Assembly: GCA_965243545.1 (NCBI GenBank)
Contig: OZ251573.1
Coordinates: 3,596,001-3,660,000, forward strand
Direction of reading: 5' to 3'
DNA: 64,000 nt
Source of the DNA: CATQHW01 sp965243545
GTDB taxonomy: Bacteria; Spirochaetota; Spirochaetia; SZUA-6; Bin103
The translations under genes and the position numbers were made by a program. This document shows, one piece after another, positions 1-9,127 of the stretch. The notes beneath the pieces are model-generated. The model saw only the letters and a program-made list of their open reading frames with translations, made no database searches and was not told the origin of the DNA. Numbering within the stretch: the first letter of the stretch is position 1; every line of letters begins with the position of its first letter.

Positions 1-669
1 ACCGTACACGTCCAGGCAGCAGTCACTCGGCAGTTCCCGGCAGGCTTCCACCGCCTCACGGAGTCCCTTTTCCATCCGCAGCTGAGATATGAAGACGAAC
101 CTCCGAGCAGCATCCTGCGGCGGCACTGCCGAGCGTCGCGTGTCCCGCGTGTTCGGAAACCACTGGATGTTTTCGCGGTCCGCGAATCGCTTCTTGATAG
201 CCAGCGTCTGCACCAGAATCAACGCGCAGCGCATGTACGATGCGTTTGCCCAGCGCCGTTTTACCGCAGAATATCCGTCAAATATTTTCACGAAGTCACC
301 GCCGATGAATTTCAATACCGCCGGGCGTCGAAACACCGCGCAGATGAGCCACAGCCCTGATCCGAGCCACCATGCGCTCTTTGCCGATATGTGCATGACG
401 ACGACGTCGTTGAAGAGCACGCGGACCACGACCCGCCACACCAAACTGGCGACCGTCGCAAAATTGTGCCACACCTGCCGCGCGCCCAGATTCACCCGCG
501 GACGCGAGATGTCCACAACCGCCACGTCGATCGCGCGCTGCTGCAACTGCGCGACCATGTCTCGGAAATTCACCGAGGCGCCGCCTACGGGATTGGCGGC
601 GCTGGGCGCCTGCGGAGGCAACGCCCCGATAAGCAGGGCTCGCACCGGTGCTCCCTTGTCAGCGCTCAT
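1..669 (-). CDS. GT4-type glycosyltransferase, 3' part beyond the left edge
   Basis: This reading frame starts with ATG at 669 and stays open to base 1, so only about the first 223 residues are visible. The N-terminal half has the look of a GT-B glycosyltransferase: a Rossmann-like start (VRALLIGALPP), a small-residue loop with GGASVNF, and near the edge FVFISQLRMEKGL, which resembles the conserved start of the C-terminal GT4 domain (usually 'vGRl...KG'). It would transfer a sugar from a nucleotide-sugar donor to a lipid-linked glycan at the inner membrane. Its start overlaps the stop of the upstream polymerase gene by 11 bases, so the two are probably translationally coupled. The donor and acceptor cannot be read from the sequence. 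Confidence 0.8.
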   Translation of the reverse strand, partial: MSADKGAPVRALLIGALPPQAPSAANPVGGASVNFRDMVAQLQQRAIDVAVVDISRPRVNLGARQVWHNFATVASLVWRVVVRVLFNDVVVMHISAKSAWWLGSGLWLICAVFRRPAVLKFIGGDFVKIFDGYSAVKRRWANASYMRCALILVQTLAIKKRFADRENIQWFPNTRDTRRSAVPPQDAARRFVFISQLRMEKGLREAVEACRELPSDCCLDVYG

Positions 670-1870
670 CGTTCGTCTGCGTCGGTTGACCGGGACGATC
701 GGTGGGGCGGTCGCCCGCCTGGCTGGCGACCGCCATCAATAGTAGAAGGAACACTCCCCGGGCGTCGAACAGGTCTCCGGATATGCTGCTGGAAACCACG
801 AGCAACGCCAGTCCCGCTACCGTCAGCGAGTCGCCGAGCCCCAATCCTCGCAGCCAACGGCCGAGGTACCGCAAGAGCGGCACGCAGAGAAGCGCTAACC
901 CAGGAAGGCCGCCCTCCGCGAACGCCTCCGCAAACATGTTGTGCGGATACCCGCCGCGAGTCCCGACTTCCGCGAAGCCGGCGAGACCCAGCCCGCCGAG
1001 CGGGTTCGCCATGCCTGCCCGAATCGCTTCCACCAGAAGGATATCCCGGTAGGAGAAGAATCTCTCGGCAAGAAGCCCGACGAGGAACCGATCTGTGAAT
1101 ACGGCTACTGCAAGTGCGCCGAATCGCGTAGCCACGACGACCGCGCCAACTATGGCTACTGCCAGAACGGAAAGAACAACCCGGAGGCTCAGCCGATGTA
1201 CGAGCAGGTACACGATCACCCCGAAAAACGTCGCAAGCAACGCCCCGCGGGAACCGGACAACAGAACGAGCAGCGCGCCCACCGGCGCCGCCATTATTCC
1301 AATTGCCTTCGGCAGCAACCGGCCGTTGAAGATCAAATGAAGCGCCGCCAGCGAAAGCAAGCCCATGTTTCGCCCGAATACGTTGGTGCCGCCCGACAGC
1401 ACCGATAGCTGCTCTATGGGCCCCGTACTCACGACAGCCGCCACGACTCCTATCACCGCCATCATCAGGCCGCCGACAAACAGCGCACCCCAAAAGCCAT
1501 CGATCGTCGCCCGCACCCCGCAAACCCTCAGTGCTACGACCGTCAGAACGCAGGCCCAGACGACGAACAACAGATCATACGCTTTGGCCGCGGCCCGGAC
1601 CGGATCGGGCGCCCAAAGGCTGGTCACGATCATGTACGCCAGAAAAAGCGTGAACATGCCGCCGAAGGCGCCGACGCCGCGCGCATCGTACCGTCGCTTG
1701 CCCATCGTCGCTGATGCGCCAACCAACCATATCGAGAGTACCGCCAACACCCACAGCCTCGGTTCCAGGTACCACGCCGTTTCGCCGAGGTTGACAAATC
1801 GTTCCGCCTGCGAACGTCCCAGAAGTTGAAAGACGGCGATCAACGCGCCGCCGACCACGCGCACCCCCAT
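659..1870 (-). CDS. O-antigen polymerase/ligase-like membrane protein (Wzy/WaaL superfamily)
   Basis: A 403-residue polytopic membrane protein with about ten to twelve hydrophobic segments. Late in the protein, between the last transmembrane segments, lies a periplasmic-loop signature of the O-antigen ligase/polymerase superfamily (PF04932): NPLGGLGLAGF followed by GGYPHNMFAEAFAEGGL. The family uses an undecaprenyl-linked oligosaccharide, either polymerising repeat units (Wzy) or transferring glycan to lipid A core (WaaL). Its place between glycosyltransferases and near a flippase favours a Wzy role, but the sequence does not separate the two. It overlaps the downstream glycosyltransferase start by 11 bases and lies 74 bases after the preceding glycosyltransferase gene. 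Confidence 0.75.
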   Translation of the reverse strand: MGVRVVGGALIAVFQLLGRSQAERFVNLGETAWYLEPRLWVLAVLSIWLVGASATMGKRRYDARGVGAFGGMFTLFLAYMIVTSLWAPDPVRAAAKAYDLLFVVWACVLTVVALRVCGVRATIDGFWGALFVGGLMMAVIGVVAAVVSTGPIEQLSVLSGGTNVFGRNMGLLSLAALHLIFNGRLLPKAIGIMAAPVGALLVLLSGSRGALLATFFGVIVYLLVHRLSLRVVLSVLAVAIVGAVVVATRFGALAVAVFTDRFLVGLLAERFFSYRDILLVEAIRAGMANPLGGLGLAGFAEVGTRGGYPHNMFAEAFAEGGLPGLALLCVPLLRYLGRWLRGLGLGDSLTVAGLALLVVSSSISGDLFDARGVFLLLLMAVASQAGDRPTDRPGQPTQTNDER

Positions 1871-1944
1871 TCAGCCCGACATCCGTCCGACCAACGCGAT
1901 CACGCCGCACAAGGACCACCACGCCTCGAACACCTCCGGCTGCC

Positions 1945-3165
1945 TCATCGTAAAGCGCGCCGCCGCCCATCGACCTCTGCGATCAGCTTCACGTACCGGT
2001 CCGTGAGCACCTCCATCGAAAGCAACTCCTCCGCCATCCTGCGCCCCTCTCGGCCTAGCCGCGTCCGTTCCGAGTCTGCCATCTCCGCGAAGCGCACTAT
2101 GGTCCTGGCCATATCCTCCACCGACAACGGATCAAAGAGCAACCCGTTACGCCCCTCTTGCACCAATCTCGCGTTATCGCCCACCCTGCTCGCCAATACC
2201 GGCACCCCACATGCCATCGCCTCCGCGATGACGTTAGAGCAACCTTCGTACAACGACGGCATACACACCACGTCAGACTGCTGATACAAGGATCGAACGT
2301 CCCGTCTCGGAGCGTTCACTGTGAAACAGCCCTCGAGTTCATACCGCGCTATACCGTCTACCACCGAGCCGTAGTAGGTACTCAACGTGCCACGGCCCGC
2401 CGCCGTCCATGCCGCGCGCCCGTCTTCACCAATCGGCGCCTTTCCATACCAGGCCACCTTCAATCCGATCCGCGGATGGCGCCTGCACACCACGCTCACA
2501 GCTTCAATGAACCGCATCACGTTCTTCTCGGGGGAAAACCGCGCTAAAACCAATAGGCGCAGACTGTCCGCCTCCTCGGCCCGCCGTTCGTCTTCTGCCG
2601 GTCTGAAGTGCCGAACATCAACCCCGTTTACGATCACCCGGGTCGGCACGTTCCAACGTCTCAAGACCCGCTCAACGATCTCTCCTTGTGCGTGCGAATT
2701 GCTCACCACGACATCCGCAAACCGGTGACAATGATAAGCTATACGGCGCTTGACCCGCATCGTGACGTCCAGGCTTCTTTCCGACACAACCAACCCAAAC
2801 GTACGCGTCGGCAGCGCGGATAGCTCTATCATCAAGTTCGCCCACGGAAGAAATCCAATTACCACATCGGTCGGCTCGCGCCGAATTTGGCGCCGCATCA
2901 GAAACCAAAGATGGACCCGGTTGCGTGGTTGCAAATGTACTACCGGCACGTCGGCGTCCCGCAGCCCGTTCACAAAGAAAGAGCCCGGACGGAACACAAT
3001 GACTTTCACCTCATATCCGATGCGACGTAGCGACGTTGCCAATAGGCTGAACTGCCGCTGTGATCCTCCTGGCCCAAGTTCGTCGATTACCATCGTGATT
3101 CGCGGGCGCCGGTCCGGCCCCCTCCGTTCGTCGTTCACAACTCCGGGTCTGGTCGATTTAGTCAT
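1945..3165 (-). CDS. GT4-family glycosyltransferase
   Basis: A 406-residue GT-B fold glycosyltransferase. The N-terminal domain begins near residue 24 with VIDELGPGGSQRQF, the usual glycine-rich acceptor-side loop. The C-terminal donor-binding domain carries LVLARFSPEKNVMRFIEA near residue 205 and the retaining GT4 motif SLYEGCSNVIAEAMACGVPV near residue 310, where the EGxxN...E element binds the nucleotide sugar. Its start overlaps the end of the upstream amidotransferase gene by 8 bases. It probably adds one sugar of the repeat unit on the cytoplasmic face; which sugar is unknown. Confidence 0.88.
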   Translation of the reverse strand: MTKSTRPGVVNDERRGPDRRPRITMVIDELGPGGSQRQFSLLATSLRRIGYEVKVIVFRPGSFFVNGLRDADVPVVHLQPRNRVHLWFLMRRQIRREPTDVVIGFLPWANLMIELSALPTRTFGLVVSERSLDVTMRVKRRIAYHCHRFADVVVSNSHAQGEIVERVLRRWNVPTRVIVNGVDVRHFRPAEDERRAEEADSLRLLVLARFSPEKNVMRFIEAVSVVCRRHPRIGLKVAWYGKAPIGEDGRAAWTAAGRGTLSTYYGSVVDGIARYELEGCFTVNAPRRDVRSLYQQSDVVCMPSLYEGCSNVIAEAMACGVPVLASRVGDNARLVQEGRNGLLFDPLSVEDMARTIVRFAEMADSERTRLGREGRRMAEELLSMEVLTDRYVKLIAEVDGRRRALR

Positions 3166-5119
3166 CTCGGCAAAGGGCGGAGGCCTCTCTCCGTTCCTCG
3201 ACTTCGTCCAGCCATGCCTGAAACATCAATACGTCCCAGATGCACGCATCCCACCGCCGGGCGCCATCGAGATGCTCTGTCCATCGCTCTCTGATCGGGG
3301 CAGGATGAAAGTACCCTTCTTCGCGCAACTTGCGCTCGTCCAATAGTGACTCCGCCCAGTCCTTGAGCGGCCCGCGCAGCCACGCCGCCAGCGGTACGCT
3401 AAAACCCATTTTTGGGCGTTCGACGAGACTCGGGGGCACGTGCCGATAGAGTACTTGCCGCAAGATCCACTTGCCCTTATCGCCTCTGATCTTTACCGCA
3501 AGCGGCAACCGCCATGCAAGCTCCACTACTCGGTGGTCCAGAAACGGCGCGCGGGTCTCCAGGCTCACTCCCATCGCCGCGCGGTCTACCTTCACCAGAA
3601 TGTCATCCGGCAGGTACGTCAAGGCGTCGATTCCCATCATCCTGCTTTCCAAATCCGCGGCGTCCGGCCACGCCCGACGATTCGACATGCAGGTTTCGGG
3701 CTCGGAGGCATGGCGCACGATAGTCGCCGGCGCCTTCCAGTGCGACTGCAGACGGTGGTAGAGTTCCTCCGGCTCCTGAAAATCCAATATCTCCGACAGC
3801 TTGCGGGCGCGGTCAAATGCTCTGGTCCGTCCCCACAGCGGTGGAACGGCGCTGATGGCCCGCTGGTATGCGCGCCGCACCCAGCTCGGCACCGGCCCCA
3901 AGTACCGCCAGAGTGTCCGAGTCCGAAAGTACTGAGTGTAGCCTCCGAACAGCTCGTCGCCACCGTCCCCGGATAGAGCGACGGTCACGTGCTTCCGCGT
4001 CATCGCCGCCACCATGAACGTCGGGATTTGGGAGGAGTCGGAAAACGGCTCGTCGTACAGTACTGGAAGCCTTGGAATGACATCCAGCGCGTCCTGCGCG
4101 GACACGTACATCTCCGTGTGACTGGCGCCGAGGTGACTCGCCACTTCCTTCGCGTGTTCCGCTTCGTTGTACGCCGGTTCGTCGAAGCCGATGGTGAAGG
4201 TCTGCACCGGGCGCGACGAACGTGCCTGCATCAGCGCCACAACCGTCGAGGAATCGATGCCTCCTGACAGAAATGCCCCCAAGGGGACGTCGGCTTCCAT
4301 CTGAGACTCCACGGCTTCGCCGAGCGTGTCGTTCAGGGCATCCACGGCGTCACCGGCGTCTCCCTCGAACGGGCGCTCCCGCCCGGCGTCTATCACCGCT
4401 CGCAACGACCAGTACCGTTCCGGATCGGCTACGGCCTCGACTCGCGACGATTTGTCCCCGAACCCAATCTTGACCAAGCTCCCCGGCGCCAGCTTTCGAA
4501 TGCCCTGGTAGATCGACCAGGGAGCTGGAATGTAGTTGTGCCGCAGGTAGAGCGCCAGTGCTTCCCTGTCGACCAACCCACCGAACGCCGGATGGCAGGT
4601 AAGTGACTTGAGTTCGGACGCAAACATGAACACGCCGTTCTGCCAGCCCAGATACAACGGCTTTTCCCCCAGCCGATCCCGGGCGAGGTACAGCACCCGC
4701 TCTTTCCGGTCCCACACCGCAACCGCAAACATTCCGATCGCGCGTCGAAGCGCTTGCTTCAAGCCAAAATGCTCGATCGCCGCCAAAAGCGACTCCGTGT
4801 CCGACACGCCGCGCCACCGCACAGCCGAACCGAGCACACCGTCCACTTGCCGTCTCAGCTCATGGTGATTGTAGATCTCGCCGTTGAACGACATGACGTA
4901 CCGGCCGGAATGCGAACACATCGGCTGGTGGCCGGCGGCCGACAGATCGACCACCGCAAGCCGCCGATTCGCGAGCGCCACGCCCGCGCGGGGGTCCAGC
5001 CATACGTCCCCATCGTCCGGCCCGCGATGGGTTATCATCGCGCCCATTTTCGACGCTATCCGCCTTCCGTCCGATTCCGAAAAACCGCCGCGCTGAACGA
5101 ACCCCGCCAAGCCGCACAC
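3158..5119 (-). CDS. Asparagine-synthase-type glutamine amidotransferase (AsnB/WbpS-like)
   Basis: A 653-residue class II glutamine amidotransferase. It starts MCGLAGF, so Cys2 becomes the N-terminal nucleophile that hydrolyses glutamine. The synthetase domain contains the PP-loop SGGIDSS near residue 285 and ALSGDGGDELFGGY near residue 380, both typical of the ATP-pyrophosphatase fold. Length and domain order match AsnB. Within a glycan cluster next to a UDP-HexNAc dehydrogenase, such proteins are known (for example WbpS in Pseudomonas O-antigen clusters) to amidate uronic acid residues rather than aspartate. I therefore infer that it makes a uronamide sugar, although free asparagine synthesis is not excluded. 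It lies 12 bases after the flippase gene. Confidence 0.88.
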   Translation of the reverse strand: MCGLAGFVQRGGFSESDGRRIASKMGAMITHRGPDDGDVWLDPRAGVALANRRLAVVDLSAAGHQPMCSHSGRYVMSFNGEIYNHHELRRQVDGVLGSAVRWRGVSDTESLLAAIEHFGLKQALRRAIGMFAVAVWDRKERVLYLARDRLGEKPLYLGWQNGVFMFASELKSLTCHPAFGGLVDREALALYLRHNYIPAPWSIYQGIRKLAPGSLVKIGFGDKSSRVEAVADPERYWSLRAVIDAGRERPFEGDAGDAVDALNDTLGEAVESQMEADVPLGAFLSGGIDSSTVVALMQARSSRPVQTFTIGFDEPAYNEAEHAKEVASHLGASHTEMYVSAQDALDVIPRLPVLYDEPFSDSSQIPTFMVAAMTRKHVTVALSGDGGDELFGGYTQYFRTRTLWRYLGPVPSWVRRAYQRAISAVPPLWGRTRAFDRARKLSEILDFQEPEELYHRLQSHWKAPATIVRHASEPETCMSNRRAWPDAADLESRMMGIDALTYLPDDILVKVDRAAMGVSLETRAPFLDHRVVELAWRLPLAVKIRGDKGKWILRQVLYRHVPPSLVERPKMGFSVPLAAWLRGPLKDWAESLLDERKLREEGYFHPAPIRERWTEHLDGARRWDACIWDVLMFQAWLDEVEERREASALCRDD

Positions 5120-5131
5120 TTCTCAAATCCC

Positions 5132-6577
5132 CTATGGCGAGGCTTGACGAACGGTTTTCCGCGACTCCTGAGTCACTGCGTTTTCTCTCTGACGCAGGAG
5201 CCGATACGCCATCGTTATGATGAACGCTCCACTGAAAACGTACACGCAAACAGTGGACAGCGCTATGCCCGCAACTCCCCAAATTTCCATGAACGCAATG
5301 TTCAACGCCACGTTGAGCGCAAGATTCAAACAGCTTCCTACCGCAAGGACATATCCCGCCGTGAGCGAGGCGATCACCCGCACGAACATGATCCCGCACA
5401 CGTAGAAGGGCATCTGCAGAGCGTACACCGCCTGCACCACCGCGACCAACTCTACGTCTGCGCGCGTAAACGCTCCTCTCCCCAGCGCCACCCGGATCAA
5501 GGTCTCCGACAGCAATACCACCAGTACCGCAACAACCGTCATCAGAACGAACAGGCAAGCACCGAATACCTTGAGAAGGGACCGCAACTCTCTCCAATTG
5601 CGTTGCTGCGCCAGCGCCGAGAAGTGCGGAAGTACGGCGGTGCCCACGGCGCCGGACACGATCCCCAGAATCACGATCACCAACCGGTTCCCATAGTCGA
5701 GCGCCGCCAGGCTCCCCGGTGACAGCGACGCCGCCATGGAGCGGTCTACGAAATCGGTGGCGCTCATCATCACCGCCCCCGCCAGCAGTGGCAAGAACTG
5801 TAATGCTATCTGCCGCGCCTCCCCGCCGCTGGCGCGCCACCGGGGAAGTAGCGCCATCCCTCGCGATTTCAGAGCCCAACCAAGGACCGCGAGTTCCGCG
5901 AACACCCCCACGACTGTCCCGACCGCCATTGCGTATACCCGCGTCGACGGATCGGGCCACCACAACAGTAGCGCGATCATCGAAATCGGCGCCATCACCG
6001 GCGCGGCCGCCACCAGCGCGAAGCGATGATGGGCATTGAGCGTGGCGCCGTATAAGGTACCGATACCCTTCGCCACTATCGCAGGCAACAGCAAATACGC
6101 CAGCCTCACCGTTAGCAACTGTTTACTAGGATCAAACCCCGCTGCGAGTGTCGGCAGCACCAACGGAAGTGCGATCGCCAAGGCGGTGGCCACAAACAGT
6201 AGTAATCCGATGGCGAGTAGCAACACCTGCGAGAATAACGCCTGCGCGGCCGCGGTTCCGTGGTGTCGAAGTACTCGTACGTACGTGGGTATCATGGCTG
6301 ACGTCGCGGCGCCGCTGATAACCATGATGCTTACGGACGGAAGCAGGAACGCCATGAGAAACGCTTCCCGATCGTCGCCGGTGCCGAAGAAGGACGCGAC
6401 CACGATTGTCGACCACAGCGACACGAACTTGACGCCAATGGTCGACAGACCAATCGAGCGCGCCGCGTGCAGAATCTGTCGACCTACGGATTGACCGGAG
6501 GACGGGCGCGTGTATCGCCGTATCGCCAACCGAACGTGGCGTATTGCGCGAAGGCGTGCGGTCTCTATAGTCGCCAA
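5132..6577 (-). CDS. MurJ/MVN-family lipid-linked oligosaccharide flippase
   Basis: A 481-residue membrane protein with about 12 to 14 hydrophobic segments. The N-terminal sequence GLSTIGVKFVSLWSTIVVAS, followed by a charged FGTGDDREAFLMAF segment, resembles the first helices of the MurJ/MATE-like MOP superfamily. Such proteins flip undecaprenyl-linked lipid II or glycan repeat units across the inner membrane. Because it sits in a polysaccharide operon, the likely cargo is the repeat unit and the likely role is Wzx-like, although the sequence is closer to MurJ. The start lies inside the 3' end of the dehydrogenase gene (13-base overlap), consistent with coupled translation. Confidence 0.83.
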   Translation of the reverse strand: MATIETARLRAIRHVRLAIRRYTRPSSGQSVGRQILHAARSIGLSTIGVKFVSLWSTIVVASFFGTGDDREAFLMAFLLPSVSIMVISGAATSAMIPTYVRVLRHHGTAAAQALFSQVLLLAIGLLLFVATALAIALPLVLPTLAAGFDPSKQLLTVRLAYLLLPAIVAKGIGTLYGATLNAHHRFALVAAAPVMAPISMIALLLWWPDPSTRVYAMAVGTVVGVFAELAVLGWALKSRGMALLPRWRASGGEARQIALQFLPLLAGAVMMSATDFVDRSMAASLSPGSLAALDYGNRLVIVILGIVSGAVGTAVLPHFSALAQQRNWRELRSLLKVFGACLFVLMTVVAVLVVLLSETLIRVALGRGAFTRADVELVAVVQAVYALQMPFYVCGIMFVRVIASLTAGYVLAVGSCLNLALNVALNIAFMEIWGVAGIALSTVCVYVFSGAFIITMAYRLLRQRENAVTQESRKTVRQASP

Positions 6578-7893
6578 TACAGAAATCCCGAATCGCGCGC
6601 CGCGTTCCGGTCGTAGATGCCCTTTACGTCAATGAGCACCGGTCGATCACAAACCGACAGTGATTTGATGGTTTCAAGCGGAAATGCGCTTCTGAACACG
6701 TCATGCCGCACGGCTACTACGACCGCGTCATACGGCGCCCCGTGTTGGACATCACTCAGGACGTTGAATCCATAGTCCTCCCGAATGTGCCGAGGGTCGG
6801 CTTCCGGATCGAAGACGGAACACTTGAGACCCTGCTCCTGTAAATGATGGAGGACATCCGCGACTCGCGTATTGCGCACGTCGGCGATGTTCTCCTTGAA
6901 CGTGAAGCCCAGGATCAGGACTGTCTGGACCGCTGTGCTTCGTCCGCTGCCGGACTGGCGCAGCAGTTCGATGGTCCGTCGGGCGACGTAGCGCCCCATC
7001 GAATCATTGACCTGCCTTCCGGCCAGTATGACGTGCGGGTTATGCCCTGCTTTCTCGGCAACGTGTGTCAAGTAATACGGATCGACGCCAATGCAGTGTC
7101 CGCCGACCAAACCGGGTTCGAAGCGCGCGAAGTTCCACTTCGTAGCGGCCGCCTCTAGGACGTCCGCGGTATCCAGCGACAGACGGTCGCAGATCATCGC
7201 CAGCTCGTTCATCAACGCGATATTGAGGTCACGCTGCGTGTTCTCGATGACCTTCGCCATCTCCGCGGTCTTGATGCTCGTCGCTTTGAACACCGTAGCG
7301 CGGGTAACGTCGCCGTATACGGCCTCCATCAACGCTGTCACCCGGGAATCTGCGCCTGCAACGACCTTTACCAGCTGATCGAGTGTGTGAGCATCGTCCC
7401 CCGGATTGATGCGCTCAGGCGAATAGCCGACATGGAAACCGACACCGATCTCGTGTCCGCTTTCGTGAGCAATGATCGGCGCGGCGACGTCCTCCGTGAC
7501 CCCAGGGTAGACGGTCGACTCCACCACCACCAAACAGCCGTCCCTTAGATTCCGGCCGACGGTTCTCGAAGCCGCCTTCAGAGAACCCAGATCAGGTGTG
7601 CGGTCGCGGTTGATCGGTGTAGGCACCGTTATGATGATGACAGAACAGTGTCGAAGAACGGCGGGGTCCGAGGTGAAGCGATCCGCGACTTCGCGGAGAT
7701 CGGTGTTATTCACCGAACGGGTCGCGTCGACTCCGCTTCGTAGCGTCCGTATCAGTGTTTCGTCCGTATCGAAGCCATAGACGGAGAACGCGCGGTTCAA
7801 TGCGACTGCTAGAGGACGGCCAACGTACCCAAGGCCGACCACGCCTATATGCGCTTTTCGGTTTCTCAACAGTTCGATTGTCGTCATGGCCAT
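6565..7893 (-). CDS. UDP-N-acetyl-hexosamine 6-dehydrogenase (TviB/WbpA type)
   Basis: A 442-residue nucleotide-sugar dehydrogenase. It opens with the NAD-binding Rossmann motif GVVGLGYVGRPLA near residue 18. The central domain has ESTVYPG and the last domain has GFTFKENIADVRNT. The catalytic segment is GLVGGHCIGVDPYYL near residue 265, whose Cys forms the thiohemiacetal during two-step oxidation of the C6 alcohol to a carboxylate. The stretch KWNFARFEPG before this motif and YYL after it are typical of TviB/WbpA/CapL enzymes acting on UDP-GlcNAc, rather than UDP-glucose dehydrogenases. With the neighbouring 4-epimerase it would supply a UDP-N-acetyl-hexosaminuronic acid. Confidence 0.9.
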   Translation of the reverse strand: MAMTTIELLRNRKAHIGVVGLGYVGRPLAVALNRAFSVYGFDTDETLIRTLRSGVDATRSVNNTDLREVADRFTSDPAVLRHCSVIIITVPTPINRDRTPDLGSLKAASRTVGRNLRDGCLVVVESTVYPGVTEDVAAPIIAHESGHEIGVGFHVGYSPERINPGDDAHTLDQLVKVVAGADSRVTALMEAVYGDVTRATVFKATSIKTAEMAKVIENTQRDLNIALMNELAMICDRLSLDTADVLEAAATKWNFARFEPGLVGGHCIGVDPYYLTHVAEKAGHNPHVILAGRQVNDSMGRYVARRTIELLRQSGSGRSTAVQTVLILGFTFKENIADVRNTRVADVLHHLQEQGLKCSVFDPEADPRHIREDYGFNVLSDVQHGAPYDAVVVAVRHDVFRSAFPLETIKSLSVCDRPVLIDVKGIYDRNAARDSGFLYWRL

Positions 7894-7922
7894 TTGGTCT
7901 GGACGTGAATACGGAGTGACCG

Positions 7923-8993
7923 TCAGATCGACGCTGGTGACGGGGCGACGCTATAGTAATCGCGATACCACGCAACGAATCGTCGCACGCCCTCCCGGAT
8001 GTTGACGCGCGGCGTATATCCCGCTTCCTTGCATAGGACGGTGCAGTCCGACCAGGTGGCCGGAACGTCCCCTGGCTGCATCGGTGCCAATCTGATTCGC
8101 GCCGTCGTCCCGAGTTCGTCTTCAACGGCGGCGACCAGCTCCCGGACCGGCACCGGTGAGCCGTTGCCAAGATTGTACACGCGGGCGGGAGCGGGAGAGA
8201 TCGACGACTCGCGCCCATCCCATGCGGTGTGGCCTTGCGGCGGCCGGTCCACCACGCTCACGATCCCATCGACGACGTCGTCGATGTAGGTAAAGTCTCG
8301 CTCCATTTCTCCGTGGTTGTACAGATCGATCGTGTCGCCCCTCAGTATCGCCTTCGTAAACAGAAACAATGCCATGTCGGGACGACCCCACGGGCCGTAA
8401 ACGGTAAAGAATCGCAGGCCGGTCGTGGGGATACCGAACAGGTGAGAGTAGCTGTGCGCCATCAGTTCGTTCGAGCGCTTCGTGGCTGCGTACAGGCTGA
8501 CGGGGTGATCGGCGGCGCCGGACTCGCTGAAGGGAACGTGCGGGTCCAGCCCATACACCGAGCTGGAGGAAGCGTAGACCAGATGGCGGACCGGATGCGT
8601 TCTCGCCGCCTCCAGCACGCTCAGAAAGCCGTGAACGTTGTTGGCGGTGTACGCGAACGGATCGGTGAGCGAGAACCTCACACCGGCTTGCGCGGCCAAG
8701 TGGTACACCACGTCAAATTCTTCGCTGGCGAACAGCGCTCGAACGCCGTCCTGATCCGTCACGTCCAGTCGTACGAATCTCAAGCTGCCGTCTGGTGCGT
8801 CAGCCACTTGGCGGTCGTTACCGACGGTGTCGGCAATGTCCACGCCGAGCTCCCGCAGGCGAGCGATCTTCAAGGTCACGTCGTAGTAGGGGTTGATGTT
8901 GTCGATTCCCACGACCTCATGCCCCTGCTCTACCAGCCGGCGCGCCAAGTGAAAGCCGATGAACCCAGCCACGCCCGTAACGAGACACTTCAT
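7923..8993 (-). CDS. NAD-dependent nucleotide-sugar 4-epimerase (UDP-glucuronate epimerase-like)
   Basis: A 356-residue extended short-chain dehydrogenase. The NAD-binding motif GVAGFIGFHLA is at residues 7-17, followed by GIDNINPYYDVTLK, a signature of the UDP-glucuronate 4-epimerase (CapI-like) branch. The catalytic triad is visible as the Ser of YASSSSVYG and Tyr-Lys in LYAATKRSNE. FFTVYGPWGRPDMA further supports the branch. It inverts C4 of a UDP-uronic acid or UDP-HexNAc uronic acid. It lies 29 bases upstream of the dehydrogenase gene, so the two probably act in sequence on one precursor; the exact substrate cannot be fixed from the sequence. Confidence 0.88.
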   Translation of the reverse strand: MKCLVTGVAGFIGFHLARRLVEQGHEVVGIDNINPYYDVTLKIARLRELGVDIADTVGNDRQVADAPDGSLRFVRLDVTDQDGVRALFASEEFDVVYHLAAQAGVRFSLTDPFAYTANNVHGFLSVLEAARTHPVRHLVYASSSSVYGLDPHVPFSESGAADHPVSLYAATKRSNELMAHSYSHLFGIPTTGLRFFTVYGPWGRPDMALFLFTKAILRGDTIDLYNHGEMERDFTYIDDVVDGIVSVVDRPPQGHTAWDGRESSISPAPARVYNLGNGSPVPVRELVAAVEDELGTTARIRLAPMQPGDVPATWSDCTVLCKEAGYTPRVNIREGVRRFVAWYRDYYSVAPSPASI

Positions 8994-9127
8994 GGAAGGC
9001 GATTATGCCTGGCTGCCGGCCGGAGCGCAAGGCGCGCGAGCGCTACGTGCGTCACCTGCCCAGGGGAGGAGCCGGCCACCGGCAACGCCGGGCCGGCCAC
9101 GCTTTTGATTTCGCGCGGCGATCGGTT

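Noticed and set aside
9071..9100. gccggccac repeats before a TTTT as a terminator
   Set aside because: The two copies are direct rather than inverted, and the T-run is on the strand opposite to both flanking genes.
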